From JANXQG01 sp963719885 (GTDB taxonomy: Bacteria > Planctomycetota > Planctomycetia > Pirellulales > Thermoguttaceae), in NCBI GenBank assembly GCA_963719885.1, contig CAVRDP010000012.1, forward strand, positions 372,001-436,000: a DNA stretch of 64,000 nucleotides, written 5' to 3'. A program made the position numbers and the translations under genes. Of this stretch, positions 23,401 through 33,600 are shown piece by piece. The stretch's first letter is position 1. Every line of letters begins with the position of its first letter. The notes beneath the pieces are model-generated. The model worked only from the letters and a program-made list of their open reading frames with translations. It made no database searches and was not told the origin of the DNA.

Positions 23401-24319
23401 AAAGCACGACTAGCCCCACTCGCGACCGGAAGAGGTTCTCTTCCAGATCCGCGGCGGGCACGAAATGCTTTGTGCCGTCCGTTTTTTCAAACAACAGGAA
23501 CCCGATCCCCACGGACTGGCCGGAATCGCCCTCGCGCCGGGCCTGACGTTCGCGCTGAATCTCGCTGAGGATCGATCTGCCGTAGAGTGCCGGTTCCCGC
23601 TTGGCGTCGTCTTCGGACACTCTCCCGAACACGCCGTGGCCGTCGAAATGCAGGATGTCGACGGCGGGCTTGGCGTCGTCGTCAAGGCGCTCGACCAGGG
23701 CCTCCAGTGTGGCGGGCCGAAGGAACTCCCACGTGACGCAACCGGAGGCATGCTCTTCCAGCGCATCGAGCACCGCCCGCGGATCGGCCCGCGGATCAAT
23801 GAACCCGGCATCACCCGGACGGCTGACCACAAACAACAGATGCAGGTTTTTCTTCGCCTCGACGGCAAACGGCGGGCGTCCGCCGGTAGCGCCCGTGATC
23901 CGGCGGCGGATGCTAATGTGCGGCTTTTCGCGAAACAGGAACGTGCCCGTCGGATCGTGCAGCAACTCCCAAGGCAAGGCGAGGATCGAAGAATCCAGCG
24001 AGTTGATGGTGAGCACGCGTTGCTTGGCGGGACTCTCGCGGAAAGCCAGGTACGGCTGGACCGCTTCCATCGACGAAAACACGGCTTTGAAAAGCGCTTT
24101 GCCGATTTCCGGCAGCCGCGCTTCGATGCGTTTGGCTTCCTGATCGTCGGGATCGGCGCCTCAGGCCGCCCCGTACGTTTCGACGTACCAGCGGAGGTCG
24201 CCGCGGTCCTTACCGGTAACCGGGTTCCTGAATTCGAGCGGCCCGGAATCCGCACCGCCGAACGAGACTTCGACCTGCGTGCGGGAAGTGAATTTGAGCG
24301 ATAGTTCGCTGGCGGTCAC
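20479..24319 (-). CDS. CHAT protease-STAND NTPase-TPR protein (two frameshifts)
   Basis: The start is GTG 24319 (AAGGA ~9 nt upstream). A short N-terminal beta domain (LSLKFTSRTQVEVSFGG...LRWYVETY) leads to a caspase-like CHAT domain with the His motif HFDGHGVFG (~228) and the Cys motif VVLSACQTA (Cys ~309). A STAND/NB-ARC NTPase follows, with RRISITGFGGQGKTELALEAG (Walker A ~470) and PTLLILDNLE (Walker B). From ~870 to the end there are TPR-like helical repeats, ending in a C-terminal cap. Frame breaks lie near 24160 and 22955; joined, the protein is ~1280 residues with all catalytic residues intact. Such proteins sense a ligand through TPRs, oligomerise with ATP and activate the protease. 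It is the lead gene of a two-gene operon with the hydrolase. Confidence 0.85.
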
Positions 24320-24540
24320 GGCGAGGGTCCTTTCAGCGCAAGGGTCGCATTGCTCGCTGGTCTATGCGCGTTCTTCCCGGAAGGAAAGAGCCGGCTGTCG
24401 TTCTCGGGTCAACTGCGCAAGATCAATATATCAAATTTGTCGCTACACGATAAGTCTTGTTAATCACGCCTTCAAAAATTAGAATAACAACAGGTGCAGC
24501 CCTGGCGGCGAAACACCGCGATTTATAAACTTCTCGCTTC

Positions 24541-25212
24541 ATGAACATGCCTTACCAAGCCGTACTCTTCGATCTCGATGGCACCTTGTTGGATACGCTC
24601 GAGGACCTGGCCGATGCAACGAATGCGGCACTTGCGGAATTGGGGCTCCCGGGACATCCGCTGGAAGCCTACAAGTACTTCGTGGGCGACGGATTGGAGA
24701 ACCTGGTCCGCCGCGCAATACGGCAAGAGTCGCTCGACAAGACGCTGCTCGCTCGCGGCGTCGAACGGGCACGGCAGGAATATGCCGCCCGCTGGGCGGT
24801 AAAGACCCGGCCGTACCCGGGCATCCCGGACCTGCTGACGGGGCTCAGCCGCCGTGCAATCCCCATGGCCGTGTTCTCGAACAAGCCGGACGAGTTCACG
24901 CAGTTGTGCGTCGCGCGGCTGCTGCCCGGCTGGCACTTCCAGGCCGTCCAAGGGGCGACCCCCGAACTGCCTCGCAAGCCCGATCCTCGCGGCGCATTAG
25001 CGATCGCTGCTCGGATGGGCGTTGCGCCAGGCGAAGTCCTGTATCTCGGCGACACGAACACCGACATGCAGACGGCGGTCGCGGCGGGGATGTTCCCCGT
25101 CGGCGCGCTGTGGGGATTTCGGACGGCAGAAGAACTGCTAGCCACGGGCGCGGCCGCGCTGGCGAAGATGCCGACGGACGTGCTCGGCTGGGTAGGAAGA
25201 CCGATCGAATAA
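24541..25212 (+). CDS. gph: HAD hydrolase, phosphoglycolate phosphatase-like
   Basis: 223 residues. HAD motif I is FDLDGTLLDT (~9-18, nucleophile and acid Asp), motif II is VFSNKPDE, the motif III Lys is in LPRKPDPRGAL, and motif IV is YLGDTNTDMQTA. The helical cap between motifs I and II contains GDGLENLVRRA, typical of Gph/PGP-like members that dephosphorylate 2-phosphoglycolate from DNA repair or oxygenase side reactions. Substrate assignment within this subfamily is not certain. It is divergent from the CHAT operon, with a shared AT-rich ~220-bp promoter region. Confidence 0.85.
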   Translation: MNMPYQAVLFDLDGTLLDTLEDLADATNAALAELGLPGHPLEAYKYFVGDGLENLVRRAIRQESLDKTLLARGVERARQEYAARWAVKTRPYPGIPDLLTGLSRRAIPMAVFSNKPDEFTQLCVARLLPGWHFQAVQGATPELPRKPDPRGALAIAARMGVAPGEVLYLGDTNTDMQTAVAAGMFPVGALWGFRTAEELLATGAAALAKMPTDVLGWVGRPIE

Positions 25213-25232
25213 TAGTTTCCGTGCCTTTGCGA

Positions 25233-25435
25233 GGGTGGCATGCGGCCGTCACAGACTTGGCGCAGTCGGGAAAGGCCCAACCGGCGGCCGACCATGAGTA
25301 CATGGTGCCCGGGCATGTTTGCTGCGGCGTCGGCATTCCTCATGTCACACACCAGGGCCAACATGCCTACCCGCGGCCGGGTGCGATTGCCCTGTTGTCG
25401 CGACTTTGTGACGGCCGCGTGAAGGCATGCCACCC
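25233..25435. repeat. 203-bp MITE-like element, core inverted relative to 13431-13641
   Basis: Ends GGGTGGCATGC and AAGGCATGCCACCC. The left arm has lost about 10 bp. The inner blocks (GACTTGGCGCAG..., GATTGCCCTG...) match the 13.4-kb copy but on opposite sides, so the core is flipped, while the CATGAGTACATGG unit (25287-25311) is again at the left on the + strand. It lies between gph and lptB 3' ends and has no coding capacity. Confidence 0.85.
25287..25311 (+). repeat. Dispersed repeat copy 3 (intergenic, inside MITE-like element)
   Basis: GCCGAC plus CATGAGTACATGGTGCCCG, identical to copy 2. Confidence 0.85.
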
Positions 25436-25446
25436 GAATCGGATGG

Positions 25447-26259
25447 TTACGGGCCCTCCGAACCGTTGGCATCCTCGCGATGGTCGTCAATCCGTCGCGG
25501 CTGGCCAGGAACGTAAGGGGGCGAGGATGGCGGGCGGTGCCCCAGGTCCATGTTTTCGCCGAAATAATACTTCCGTGCCTCGGGATGCCGCAATACTACG
25601 TCCGGCGGGCCGCCGACAATCACCGTGCCCGCACGAATCACGTAGCTGCGGTCCGTGATCTGCAAGGTCTCGCGGACCTGGTGGTCGGTGATCAGGATGG
25701 CGATGCCGCCCTTCTTCAGGCCGCGAATGATCTCCTGGATGCTGGCGATCGTCACGGGGTCGATGCCCGTAAAGGGTTCGTCCAAGAGGATGATCTTGGG
25801 ATTGGAGACCAGCGCCCGGGCAATTTCCAGTCGCCGCCGTTCACCGCCGGAAAGCGAAAGGGCGACCGATTTCCGCAGCCGCTTGATGTCGAACTGGTCG
25901 AGCAGCTCGTCGCAACGGGCGTAACGCGTCTTGCGATCCATGCCCAAGAGTTCCATCACGCCCAAGAGGTTCTTTTCTACCGTGAGCTTGCGGAAGACGC
26001 TCGATTCCTGGGCCAGGTAGCCCATGCCGCCTTCGCGGGCACGGCGATACATGGGCCAGCGGGTGACGTCGAGGTTGTTGAGGAGGACCTTGCCCTGGTT
26101 GGGCTCGATCATGCCGCAGGTCATGCGGAAGCTGGTGGTCTTGCCGGCGCCGTTGGGGCCCAGCAGGCCGACGATCTCGCCCTGGTCGACGCGAAAATCG
26201 ACACCGTCGACGACGCACCGCGCGCCGTAATACTTTACCAATCCTTGGACTTCCAGCAT
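25447..26259 (-). CDS. lptB: LPS export ABC transporter ATP-binding protein LptB
   Basis: 270 residues from ATG 26259 (GGAG 8 nt upstream). It has Walker A GPNGAGKTT (~34-42), Q-loop LAQESSVFRKLTV, ABC signature LSLSGGERRRLEIARAL (~135-151), Walker B ILLDEPFTGIDP (~157-168) and the switch His in LITDHQVRETL. Sequences such as GYLAQESSVFRKLTVEKN are typical of LptB, the ATPase powering LPS transport from the inner membrane via LptFGC. The C-terminal ~25 residues are a Pro/Arg-rich extension. No other lpt genes are in the window. Confidence 0.88.
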   Translation of the reverse strand: MLEVQGLVKYYGARCVVDGVDFRVDQGEIVGLLGPNGAGKTTSFRMTCGMIEPNQGKVLLNNLDVTRWPMYRRAREGGMGYLAQESSVFRKLTVEKNLLGVMELLGMDRKTRYARCDELLDQFDIKRLRKSVALSLSGGERRRLEIARALVSNPKIILLDEPFTGIDPVTIASIQEIIRGLKKGGIAILITDHQVRETLQITDRSYVIRAGTVIVGGPPDVVLRHPEARKYYFGENMDLGHRPPSSPPYVPGQPRRIDDHREDANGSEGP

Positions 26260-26284
26260 AGAAACCGCTCCATCGGTTAAAATG

Positions 26285-28156
26285 TCATCGGACGAGATGC
26301 ATTCTCTGAAAATAGGGGACAGGGTTGAAGGGAAGCGGCAGGTACGGGATCTCCCAGCCGTGCGGCCAGTAGATGAAGAGGGCCTTGCCGATGAGCAGTT
26401 CCCGTTCGACCGACCACTCGCCGATCCACAGCCGGCCGTCACTGCTTTGCGCACTGTTGTCGCCGAGCACGAAGAAGCAATCCCTTTCCGGGTGACCACG
26501 GTCGGCCGGCTTGAGTTCGATCTCGACCTCTCTCATATTGCCGCGTTTGAAATCCTCTTGCCAATTGCGAGGGTTCGTCAAATCCGGTTGGGAATAGATG
26601 AAATCCAGAAGTCGATTGGGATTGGGATTGCGGGAATCTTGATTCCCCCCTTTAAGAAAGGCGGCAATGTAGTAAACGTCGCGCAGGACCTTGACATGGC
26701 TGACTTTGACCGATGCCCCTTCGGCGGAGATGCCGACGGGCGAAAGATCCGCCTCGGTGGGAATACGGTCGTGAAGCGCGTCCGAGTCGTACTGGTTTGG
26801 ATGTCTTTCCGACTGTGGGGGCAGTGCATCGTGGTCCTTCGGATCCTTGAACGCCACCACCTGCGGATGGCCAAACCAGGCATCGTGGGGAGGACCGACC
26901 CAAAGGTTCAGTTCGTCGTCGATGTTGGCGAAAATGATCGAGTGCCGGCCGGGGCCGACAATTGCCGTCGTGGCCGTGCGATGATAGCCGTCGGCTTCCG
27001 GTCCGCCGCCAAGGATCTTCAACTCGGCCTTTCCGGTCGCGAGGTCGAAATGGCACTGGAACTGGCGGCCGCCCTTGATCAATTCGGCGACCACCTTGCC
27101 GGACGCCGACGTGGACTCCAGATCGAACTGCACGGCCAGGTCGCCTACCCAGTGCTGACTGAAACCGCGCTCGATCAATGGCTCGGAACTCCTGTCCGAC
27201 TGGTCGCCGAAAGCCGTGTTGTAAGCAGTAAAATCCGAGATCAACTGCGGAAGCACCTCTTCCGAACTCCCTGCCTTGTTGGCGAGGGCTGAATTCCGCT
27301 CCCACTGCTCGGGCGTCGGCACCCGGTGCCGGTAGCGAATCCAGGCTGGGCCTTTGACGCCACCATCGATCTCGAACGAGGAAAGATCCTTGCTGGGGGT
27401 CCAGGAATTGTCGCCGGGACGCAGCTTGTCGGGTGTCCAGCGCGGGGGCCAGTGCAACGTCCCCGTGATCGTAGGCGCCAGATCGTTGTCGTAGACGGGT
27501 TGGAGCATGGCCAGCACTTTTTCGGGCGGCTTGCGGGCAATCTCGAAATGCCCCTCCGGTTGGTCTGGCTCGTGGATCCACAAATTGCCGTCGTGAATTC
27601 TGATGGTTTCGCCGGGCAATCCCACCAGCCGCTTGATGTAGTTCATCGTTGCGTCGTTGGGGTATTTGAAAACGATCACGTCCCAGCGTTTCGGATCGGC
27701 GAACTCGTAAGGAAACTTGGCAACCAGGATGCGGTCGCCATCGTAGGTCGGATACGACTTCTTCTGCGGATTATTGGCCTTCAGGTCCGCCGTGAAGCGA
27801 CACATCGGACAGGTGGCATGGTAAACCTTGGACGCGACCTCGCTTCCCGAGTGATCGCGGTTTTGGTGATCGCTGGCGCTGACCTGATAGCGATAATGGC
27901 ACATCGGGCATTCCAGGTCCTTGTGCTTTCCCATGAGGGTCGGGGCCATCGATCCCGTAGGGATCACGAAGGCCTCGGCCTCGAAGGTACGGAAGAGAAA
28001 CGCCAGCACGAAAGCGATAATGACGGACTCGATCGTCTCGCGCATGGCGGCGGACGAGAACCAGGAGGCGTCGGCCTTCTGCGCATTCGATTCGGCCCGG
28101 GCGGCTTCGGAAGGTCGGCGACGACTTTTCAACTCGGCAGGCTTGCGTTTTGTCAT
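26285..28156 (-). CDS. lepB: Signal peptidase I with zinc-ribbon and large insert
   Basis: 623 residues, about twice the usual length. One membrane helix (~40-57) precedes the catalytic Ser in VIPTGSMAPTL (Ser69) and the general-base Lys in MNYIKRLVGLPGE (Lys175). The family box GDNSAQSSDGR is at ~565-575. Two CPMC motifs (Cys83/86 and Cys116/119) between Ser and Lys form a likely zinc ribbon. About 350 residues inserted between the Lys region and the GDNS box contain a beta-sandwich-like segment (SQHWVGDLAVQFDLESTSASG, HSIIFANIDDELNLWVG) resembling a concanavalin/laminin-type fold. It cleaves signal peptides at the membrane. It lies directly upstream of lptB and 4 nt downstream of a second such gene. 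Confidence 0.88.
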   Translation of the reverse strand: MTKRKPAELKSRRRPSEAARAESNAQKADASWFSSAAMRETIESVIIAFVLAFLFRTFEAEAFVIPTGSMAPTLMGKHKDLECPMCHYRYQVSASDHQNRDHSGSEVASKVYHATCPMCRFTADLKANNPQKKSYPTYDGDRILVAKFPYEFADPKRWDVIVFKYPNDATMNYIKRLVGLPGETIRIHDGNLWIHEPDQPEGHFEIARKPPEKVLAMLQPVYDNDLAPTITGTLHWPPRWTPDKLRPGDNSWTPSKDLSSFEIDGGVKGPAWIRYRHRVPTPEQWERNSALANKAGSSEEVLPQLISDFTAYNTAFGDQSDRSSEPLIERGFSQHWVGDLAVQFDLESTSASGKVVAELIKGGRQFQCHFDLATGKAELKILGGGPEADGYHRTATTAIVGPGRHSIIFANIDDELNLWVGPPHDAWFGHPQVVAFKDPKDHDALPPQSERHPNQYDSDALHDRIPTEADLSPVGISAEGASVKVSHVKVLRDVYYIAAFLKGGNQDSRNPNPNRLLDFIYSQPDLTNPRNWQEDFKRGNMREVEIELKPADRGHPERDCFFVLGDNSAQSSDGRLWIGEWSVERELLIGKALFIYWPHGWEIPYLPLPFNPVPYFQRMHLVR

Positions 28157-28159
28157 GGT

Positions 28160-29593
28160 TCAACGAATATAACGAATTCGGTTGAGATCGGGAACTTGAA
28201 TCCGCCACCCCCCCAAGGAAATTTCACAGGACGGGAAAATCACGACGAAAGGCTTGCCCAGCAAGGAGTTAAGGCTGATAAAGCGATTATTCGACCAGGT
28301 CCGGCTATCGTCCGATACGGGGCAATTGTCGCCCAGGACGAAGTATTCATCCGCACCCGGGGCGTACGAAGATGCACCACGCGACCCGGCGAAGGGTGGC
28401 TCAGTATAGTATACGTCCCGATAAACCCGCAGACGATCCAAAACCACCCCCAGTCCTTCAGCGCCGATCGCTAGCGGCTGGTCGGCGCCGCGCGGTGGTG
28501 CGGAAGTGTCCATTTCCAGCGTAACCAAGGTCCGTCCGCCGATCGACAAGAGGAATTGCCGGTCGAAAAGCGAGACCTCGATCGTTTGATCGCGCAACGA
28601 ACCGGACAGGTCACCCGGCGACTTACGGTCCTTTTCCCGGTTCTTCAGCACGATATACTTCTCGGTCCCGGGATCGATCTGGACCATGAATTCGTCGCGG
28701 CCGTCGGTTGCCTGCAGCGAGAGCCGGCCGCGGCCGTGAATTTCCGCAATGCGGAACGACATTGCCACGTCGGCCATGGGATGGATAGCCTCGTTCCGCT
28801 GCAAACGGCCGCGATTATAAAAGGCATAATCGGTGATCCGTGCGGGTGTCGGGGCATTGTCGCTGCCGGGCCCTGAGTGGTTATAGACCAGCCAACCAAT
28901 ATCGTCGCCCATATTCTCGGCATGGACGAGACGCCCGTGCTGACGGGTCCAATTGCTTCCCGCATCCAGCGGCCGCCAGCGTGGAGTAGCACCGGCGTAA
29001 TCATCATCGTGTACGAGGATTCTCATGGCCCGTTGCTGCCGCAGGGTCTTTCGCTGGATCTGGCCGTCAACATAAATGTCGCCATCGCGGATTTCGATCT
29101 TTTCACCGGGCAAACCGACAACCCGTTTGACGGCGAGATCCTGTCCGCCCCGCCAGCGATGAAAGGCCACGACTTCCCAACGCCGTGGCCGCCGCACCTG
29201 AAATGCCGTAAGGTCGATCAGGACACGATCGCCCGCGAGTGTCTTGGGTGTCGACTCAGGAGCGAACTTGGTCCCGCAATTTGGGCAGACCGCAAGTGAA
29301 GCGTCGTCACGATCCTGGGCGTCATAGGAAAACGTGAATTTGCAGTTCGGACACGTCGAATCGACGTGGCCGCCGAGCAAAGTCGCTGCCATCGACCCCC
29401 CCTGCACCAGACAGAAAACCGGGAACCCCTCGACAAACCATGTATGAATAACCATCAATCCCATCAGAAACAGGATTATCCGTTCCAGCAGGCGGCGACG
29501 ACGAAGGCAAACCAGGGATTGGACCACGGCAGTCTCACAGGCGGGCAATAGGCAGATTCCCTGAATTGTAGCAGTTTGCATGCTAGATTTCAC
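28160..29593 (-). CDS. Second signal peptidase I paralogue with zinc-ribbon and insert
   Basis: 477 residues from GTG 29593; ATG 29581 is an alternative. A membrane helix (~36-60) precedes the Ser motif VQGGSMAATL (Ser67). Two CPNC motifs (~81-84 and 103-106) follow, then the Lys motif LAVKRVVGLPGE (Lys156) and the box YFVLGDNCPVSDDSR near 425. The inserted beta-rich part (MSFRIAEIHGRGRLSLQA, LSIGGRTLVTLEMD) parallels the insert of its neighbour, so the pair arose by duplication. The box has Cys where the neighbour has Ser (GDNC versus GDNS). It probably forms an operon with lepB and lptB. Whether it has separate substrates is unknown. Confidence 0.82.
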   Translation of the reverse strand: MKSSMQTATIQGICLLPACETAVVQSLVCLRRRRLLERIILFLMGLMVIHTWFVEGFPVFCLVQGGSMAATLLGGHVDSTCPNCKFTFSYDAQDRDDASLAVCPNCGTKFAPESTPKTLAGDRVLIDLTAFQVRRPRRWEVVAFHRWRGGQDLAVKRVVGLPGEKIEIRDGDIYVDGQIQRKTLRQQRAMRILVHDDDYAGATPRWRPLDAGSNWTRQHGRLVHAENMGDDIGWLVYNHSGPGSDNAPTPARITDYAFYNRGRLQRNEAIHPMADVAMSFRIAEIHGRGRLSLQATDGRDEFMVQIDPGTEKYIVLKNREKDRKSPGDLSGSLRDQTIEVSLFDRQFLLSIGGRTLVTLEMDTSAPPRGADQPLAIGAEGLGVVLDRLRVYRDVYYTEPPFAGSRGASSYAPGADEYFVLGDNCPVSDDSRTWSNNRFISLNSLLGKPFVVIFPSCEISLGGWRIQVPDLNRIRYIR

Positions 29594-29608
29594 TAGGAGT
29601 TGCCAATT

Positions 29609-30490
29609 ATGAAATCACGCGAAGACGAACTGGCTGGTTCGCCCATATCCTTGCAACGGCCCGTTTCTCCCACACAACCCGATTGCATCTTAACGATCGG
29701 TTCGCAGCGCGTTGCCGCTATTCTGGCCGAGGAATGGGATGCCGGCCTGCACGTGCTGATCCAGGCAAGCCCCTCGTTCTGGGTCGAAGATACAGGCTCG
29801 TTGCAAACATCCGAAGCCGAACTTATGGTTCGCGTTTCCACGATTGTTCGCCTGGGAGGCAATGAAAACGATGATGTTTCCAGCCCGCCGGTTTTCCGCA
29901 TCGAGTTGGAGCGGCTAAGTCAGCCGGTGGTAAAATTGGGGCGGCAGTCGGCGCCAGCCTCAGCCGGAAGTGTTCGCCCCAAACTCCTCTGGCTTTTTCC
30001 GCTGGACCGAATGCGCGTATCGGTGGGTGGCCTGATTGCATTCTTCCTGATTGCGACGCCGTTGGTTCTTGCGATTGTGGCCTGGCGACACCACTCCGCC
30101 ACGGCCAACTCCGCTGATCCGCCGAGCGTGATCGCGGCAAACCCAGAATCGCCATTATCCACCCCTGCGGTTGGTCTGCAACCGGCCATAGCTACCAAAC
30201 CAGCCGCACCTGGGCCAACGCCTGAGATCTTGCGGCTGCCAGGCATCGAACCGTTCTTGAATGTCGAAGTGGCCAAGAAGCTGGAATTAACCCCCTCGCA
30301 GATGGGTATATTCGGGCGATTGAACCAGACGACTCAGGAAGCGCTGGAGGATTTGGAAAAGTATTGGGAAAGTGACGGTCGATTGGAACTTGCGGAGAGA
30401 CGGAACGTGCTTTTGAAGGCCGCTCATCAAGAGGCGTTGCAGGTGCTGACGAATCGGCAACGCCAAACGTGGGACGCCATGACACGTTAA
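29609..30490 (+). CDS. Single-pass membrane protein of unknown function
   Basis: 293 residues from ATG 29609, with AGGAG 9 nt upstream. The N-terminal ~115 residues look like a small beta-rich cytoplasmic domain. A membrane helix follows (VSVGGLIAFFLIATPLVLAIVAW, ~130-152), then a Pro/Ala linker. The C-terminal helical domain, with LPGIEPFLNVEVAKKLELTPSQ and LTNRQRQTWDAMT, resembles the Spy/LTXXQ-like 'LTPSQ...LTNRQ' pattern seen in planctomycete periplasmic proteins. It is divergent from the signal peptidase pair. I do not recognise a family with confidence. Confidence 0.6.
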   Translation: MKSREDELAGSPISLQRPVSPTQPDCILTIGSQRVAAILAEEWDAGLHVLIQASPSFWVEDTGSLQTSEAELMVRVSTIVRLGGNENDDVSSPPVFRIELERLSQPVVKLGRQSAPASAGSVRPKLLWLFPLDRMRVSVGGLIAFFLIATPLVLAIVAWRHHSATANSADPPSVIAANPESPLSTPAVGLQPAIATKPAAPGPTPEILRLPGIEPFLNVEVAKKLELTPSQMGIFGRLNQTTQEALEDLEKYWESDGRLELAERRNVLLKAAHQEALQVLTNRQRQTWDAMTR

Positions 30491-30523
30491 CTGATCCACT
30501 CTCGGTTCGGATTGCCACAAACC

Positions 30524-30589
30524 ATACTAAGCGCGAAGCGTCAGTGAGGTAACGACTTAACGACCTCGTTGACAGTTCGCGCTTAGTAT
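30524..30589. repeat. Long hairpin repeat (ATACTAAGCGCGAA)
   Basis: ATACTAAGCGCGAA (30524-30537) is the exact reverse complement of 30576-30589, and the inner arms (GTCAGTGAGGT / ACCTCGTTGAC) pair imperfectly. It stands between two + strand genes and could act as a transcript 3' end structure for the first. It is probably another dispersed planctomycete palindrome. Confidence 0.7.
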
Positions 30590-30627
30590 CAGTCGCGACC
30601 GCGAGCGGTATACCCAATCTACGACCG

Positions 30628-33600
30628 ATGGCCCCGCTAACTGCTTTATTGCTGCTCGCGCTAGGTGCGGAGACCAAAGCCGAAGCCCATTGTCTGGGGT
30701 CGATGGCAGTCTTCCAATGCATGTTTGCGCCGCAAGATGAGGAAATCTACGGTTGGCCAGCGGGCTGGACGCGCCGCCATGGCCCTGGATTTCCGAGATA
30801 CGTCCGCATTCGAGAAAACGATGACTGCCCACCTCCGGGTGGTCGTTGCCTCCAGATCGAACTGAACGGCGGGGCGGCCGCGGCGTACAGTCCCCCCATT
30901 TCCGCGAACCCGGATGTGCAGTACCTGCTTGAAGGTTATGTCAAGACATCCGGACTGCAACACGACGGGGCCTATTTTTCTCTGATCTTTCTCGACTCGG
31001 CGCGGACCAAGCTCAGCAGTGTCACGGCCGAGAAGATCAGCGGCACGAGCGCGTGGCAAAAGGTTCGCCTCGGTCCCGTCTTGCCCCCGGCCGGCACAGC
31101 TTCCGTTCTCGTCGGACTACACGTGGAACCCCAGGGCGAGACACAAGATCTCCGTGGGACGGCCTCGTTCGGCGCGTTGTGGTTATGGCAACTACCACGC
31201 ATCGTGTTGACCGCTCAGCCGGCTCGCGAGACGCTACACGAACAAGAAAAATCCGCTCGAAATTGGACCGAGGGCAAGCAGCCGCCAAGTCGAAGTGCCA
31301 ACGATGCCACGTTCCTGCTTTTTTCCCGGGGCCGACCGATCGAAATTGCGTGCATGGTCTCCGGCTTCGCCCTGCCGAAATATAAGATTCGTCTGGAATT
31401 GCTCGATGTTGGTGGCCGCAAGATAGCTGAGCACCAAAAAAGTCTCAACCAACGTACCCATCACGCTCCGCGTGATGAACCCCATCACGCCGACCACGAC
31501 CAGGCGTACATGGTGCCCGACATGGTGCCCGGCGATGAGTACGTTGGATCGCCTTTCGGGCAAATGACCTGGCGGTTGCCGTGCGACGTCCTGGGATTCT
31601 ATCGGGTTCGCGCTACCATCGTCCCCGTCGCCCCATCGCTCCCATCGTCTTCTCCCGCCGCTGACTCGGTCGCCGAGACCGCCCCTCGAGCCGAGCTAAG
31701 TCTCGCGATCATCGAACCTCAGTCGTTGCCGCCCGGCAGCGAATTTGGCTGGAGCCTTGGCCCGAACGACGCCAAAGTGGGCCTGGTGCCGCTGGGGGAT
31801 CTGCTTAGCCAGTGCGGCATTCAGTGGGTGAAGTTTCCCTTCGCCACTGGCACAGCCGCGGTTGAACCGGTTGACGGTGGTTTGAAGGAAAAGACCGAAA
31901 ATCCGGGAGCGGGCATGGCCGTCGAGGCTGCCTCTCGTAGTGTAGCCGTCCAGGCTGCGTCCCCGGTCCCCAAAATGGCGTCCAAGTCGCAAGCGATTGC
32001 GTCCAATTCCCTCGAGTCCTTGATCAACTTCAGCGACCGGCTTGACATGGCCGGCGTCAGTCTGGCCGGCGTGCTCCAGCCGCCGCGCTGGCCGAAGATG
32101 CCGCCAAGACATCCGCCGATCTGCTCGCCGCAGAGGCCTTCTCCCGGGATCCCAAGACCTGGTACCCATTGATCAAGCCGACTCTGGCCCGCCTGGCAAC
32201 GCAGGTCCGCTGCTGGCAGATCGGCGGCGATCGCGATCCGGGCTGGATCGGCTGTGGCGATCTGCCGAGGATTGTTTCGCGCACGAAGGCCGAGTTGGAC
32301 CGGATTGGCCAGAACGTGGAAATCGGCATCGCCTGGGACCTCGCCGCGCCTTTGCCGATGCCAGGTCCAAACCCCAAGGCCGATCGTTCCAGCAGCGCAA
32401 AATCCATGTCCTCACGGGCCGCCGACCACGACCATGGGTACATGGTGCCCGACATGGTGCCCGCCAATCGGCAGACAGCCCCGTGGCATTTCCTGTCATT
32501 GCCCTGTGATGATGGGATCGGCAATGACGCCATCGCACAGTATCTGGACAACGCGAAATCGACGGGTGTCACGCGCTGGATCGTGTTGGATACTCTGCCT
32601 CGAGAAGGCCATGCCACACGCGATCGGGTCACCCATCTAGTCGACCGAATGCTGATCGCCAAAATTCACGGAGCGGAAGCCATCTTCGTTTCCGATCCGT
32701 TCGATTCTGACCGCGGACTCGTCGATCGCAACGGCTCGCCAAGCGAGTTGTTCTTGCCCTGGCGTACTACGGCCCTCATGCTCGGCGGCGTTCCATACAT
32801 TGGCGACATCGATCTGCCGCAAGGCAATTTGATTCATTGCTTCGGCGACAAAGGGAAATACGTCGGCGTGCTCACAGGCCGAAAACCCGCCCAGGAAACG
32901 GTCTATCTCGGCGCGGAATTGCGAATACATGACCTCTGGGGTAACAGCCGGCCTTGCCCGCCAACGATTTCCAGTGCCGACGAGCCGGCGGGCCTCTTGC
33001 CCACCCCGCAGTCGCTAATTCCCGTGCAGCAACTGCCGATATTCCTCACCGGGCTCAATGGCCCGATCATCCAGTGGCAGCTCGCCGTCAGTCTTTCGCC
33101 CAATCGGTTGCCGAGCACTCCGGCCGTCACCTTACCCGTCATGTTGAAACTGAAGAACACGTTTTCCCAGTCGATTACCGCTCGCGTCAACATTCAGGGA
33201 CCACAGAATTGGCTTATCCAACCGCGGACCGCCGAATTCCACCTGGACCCTGGCGCCGTCGGGCAGCAGCCTCTGGAAGTAGCCCTGCCCAACGATTTCG
33301 TTCGTGGCCGGCAAACGGTGCGGATGGACTTCGAAATTCAAGCTGACCGCCTCTATCGCTTCACGATGTTCCGCCCGCTGGATGTCACTTTAGGCGACGT
33401 GACGTTCGATGGCCAAGCCGTGCTGAACAACCGCGGCGAGATGGAAGTGTACCAGACACTGATCAATCTGGGCCAAAAGCCAGCCGGTTTCCGTTGCCAT
33501 CTCCTGGTTCCCGATCGGCGGCAACAATCAATCGAAGTCCTCATCCAACCTTCCGCCAAGAGCGAACTGACGTACCGCCTGCCCAATGGCGCACAACTGC

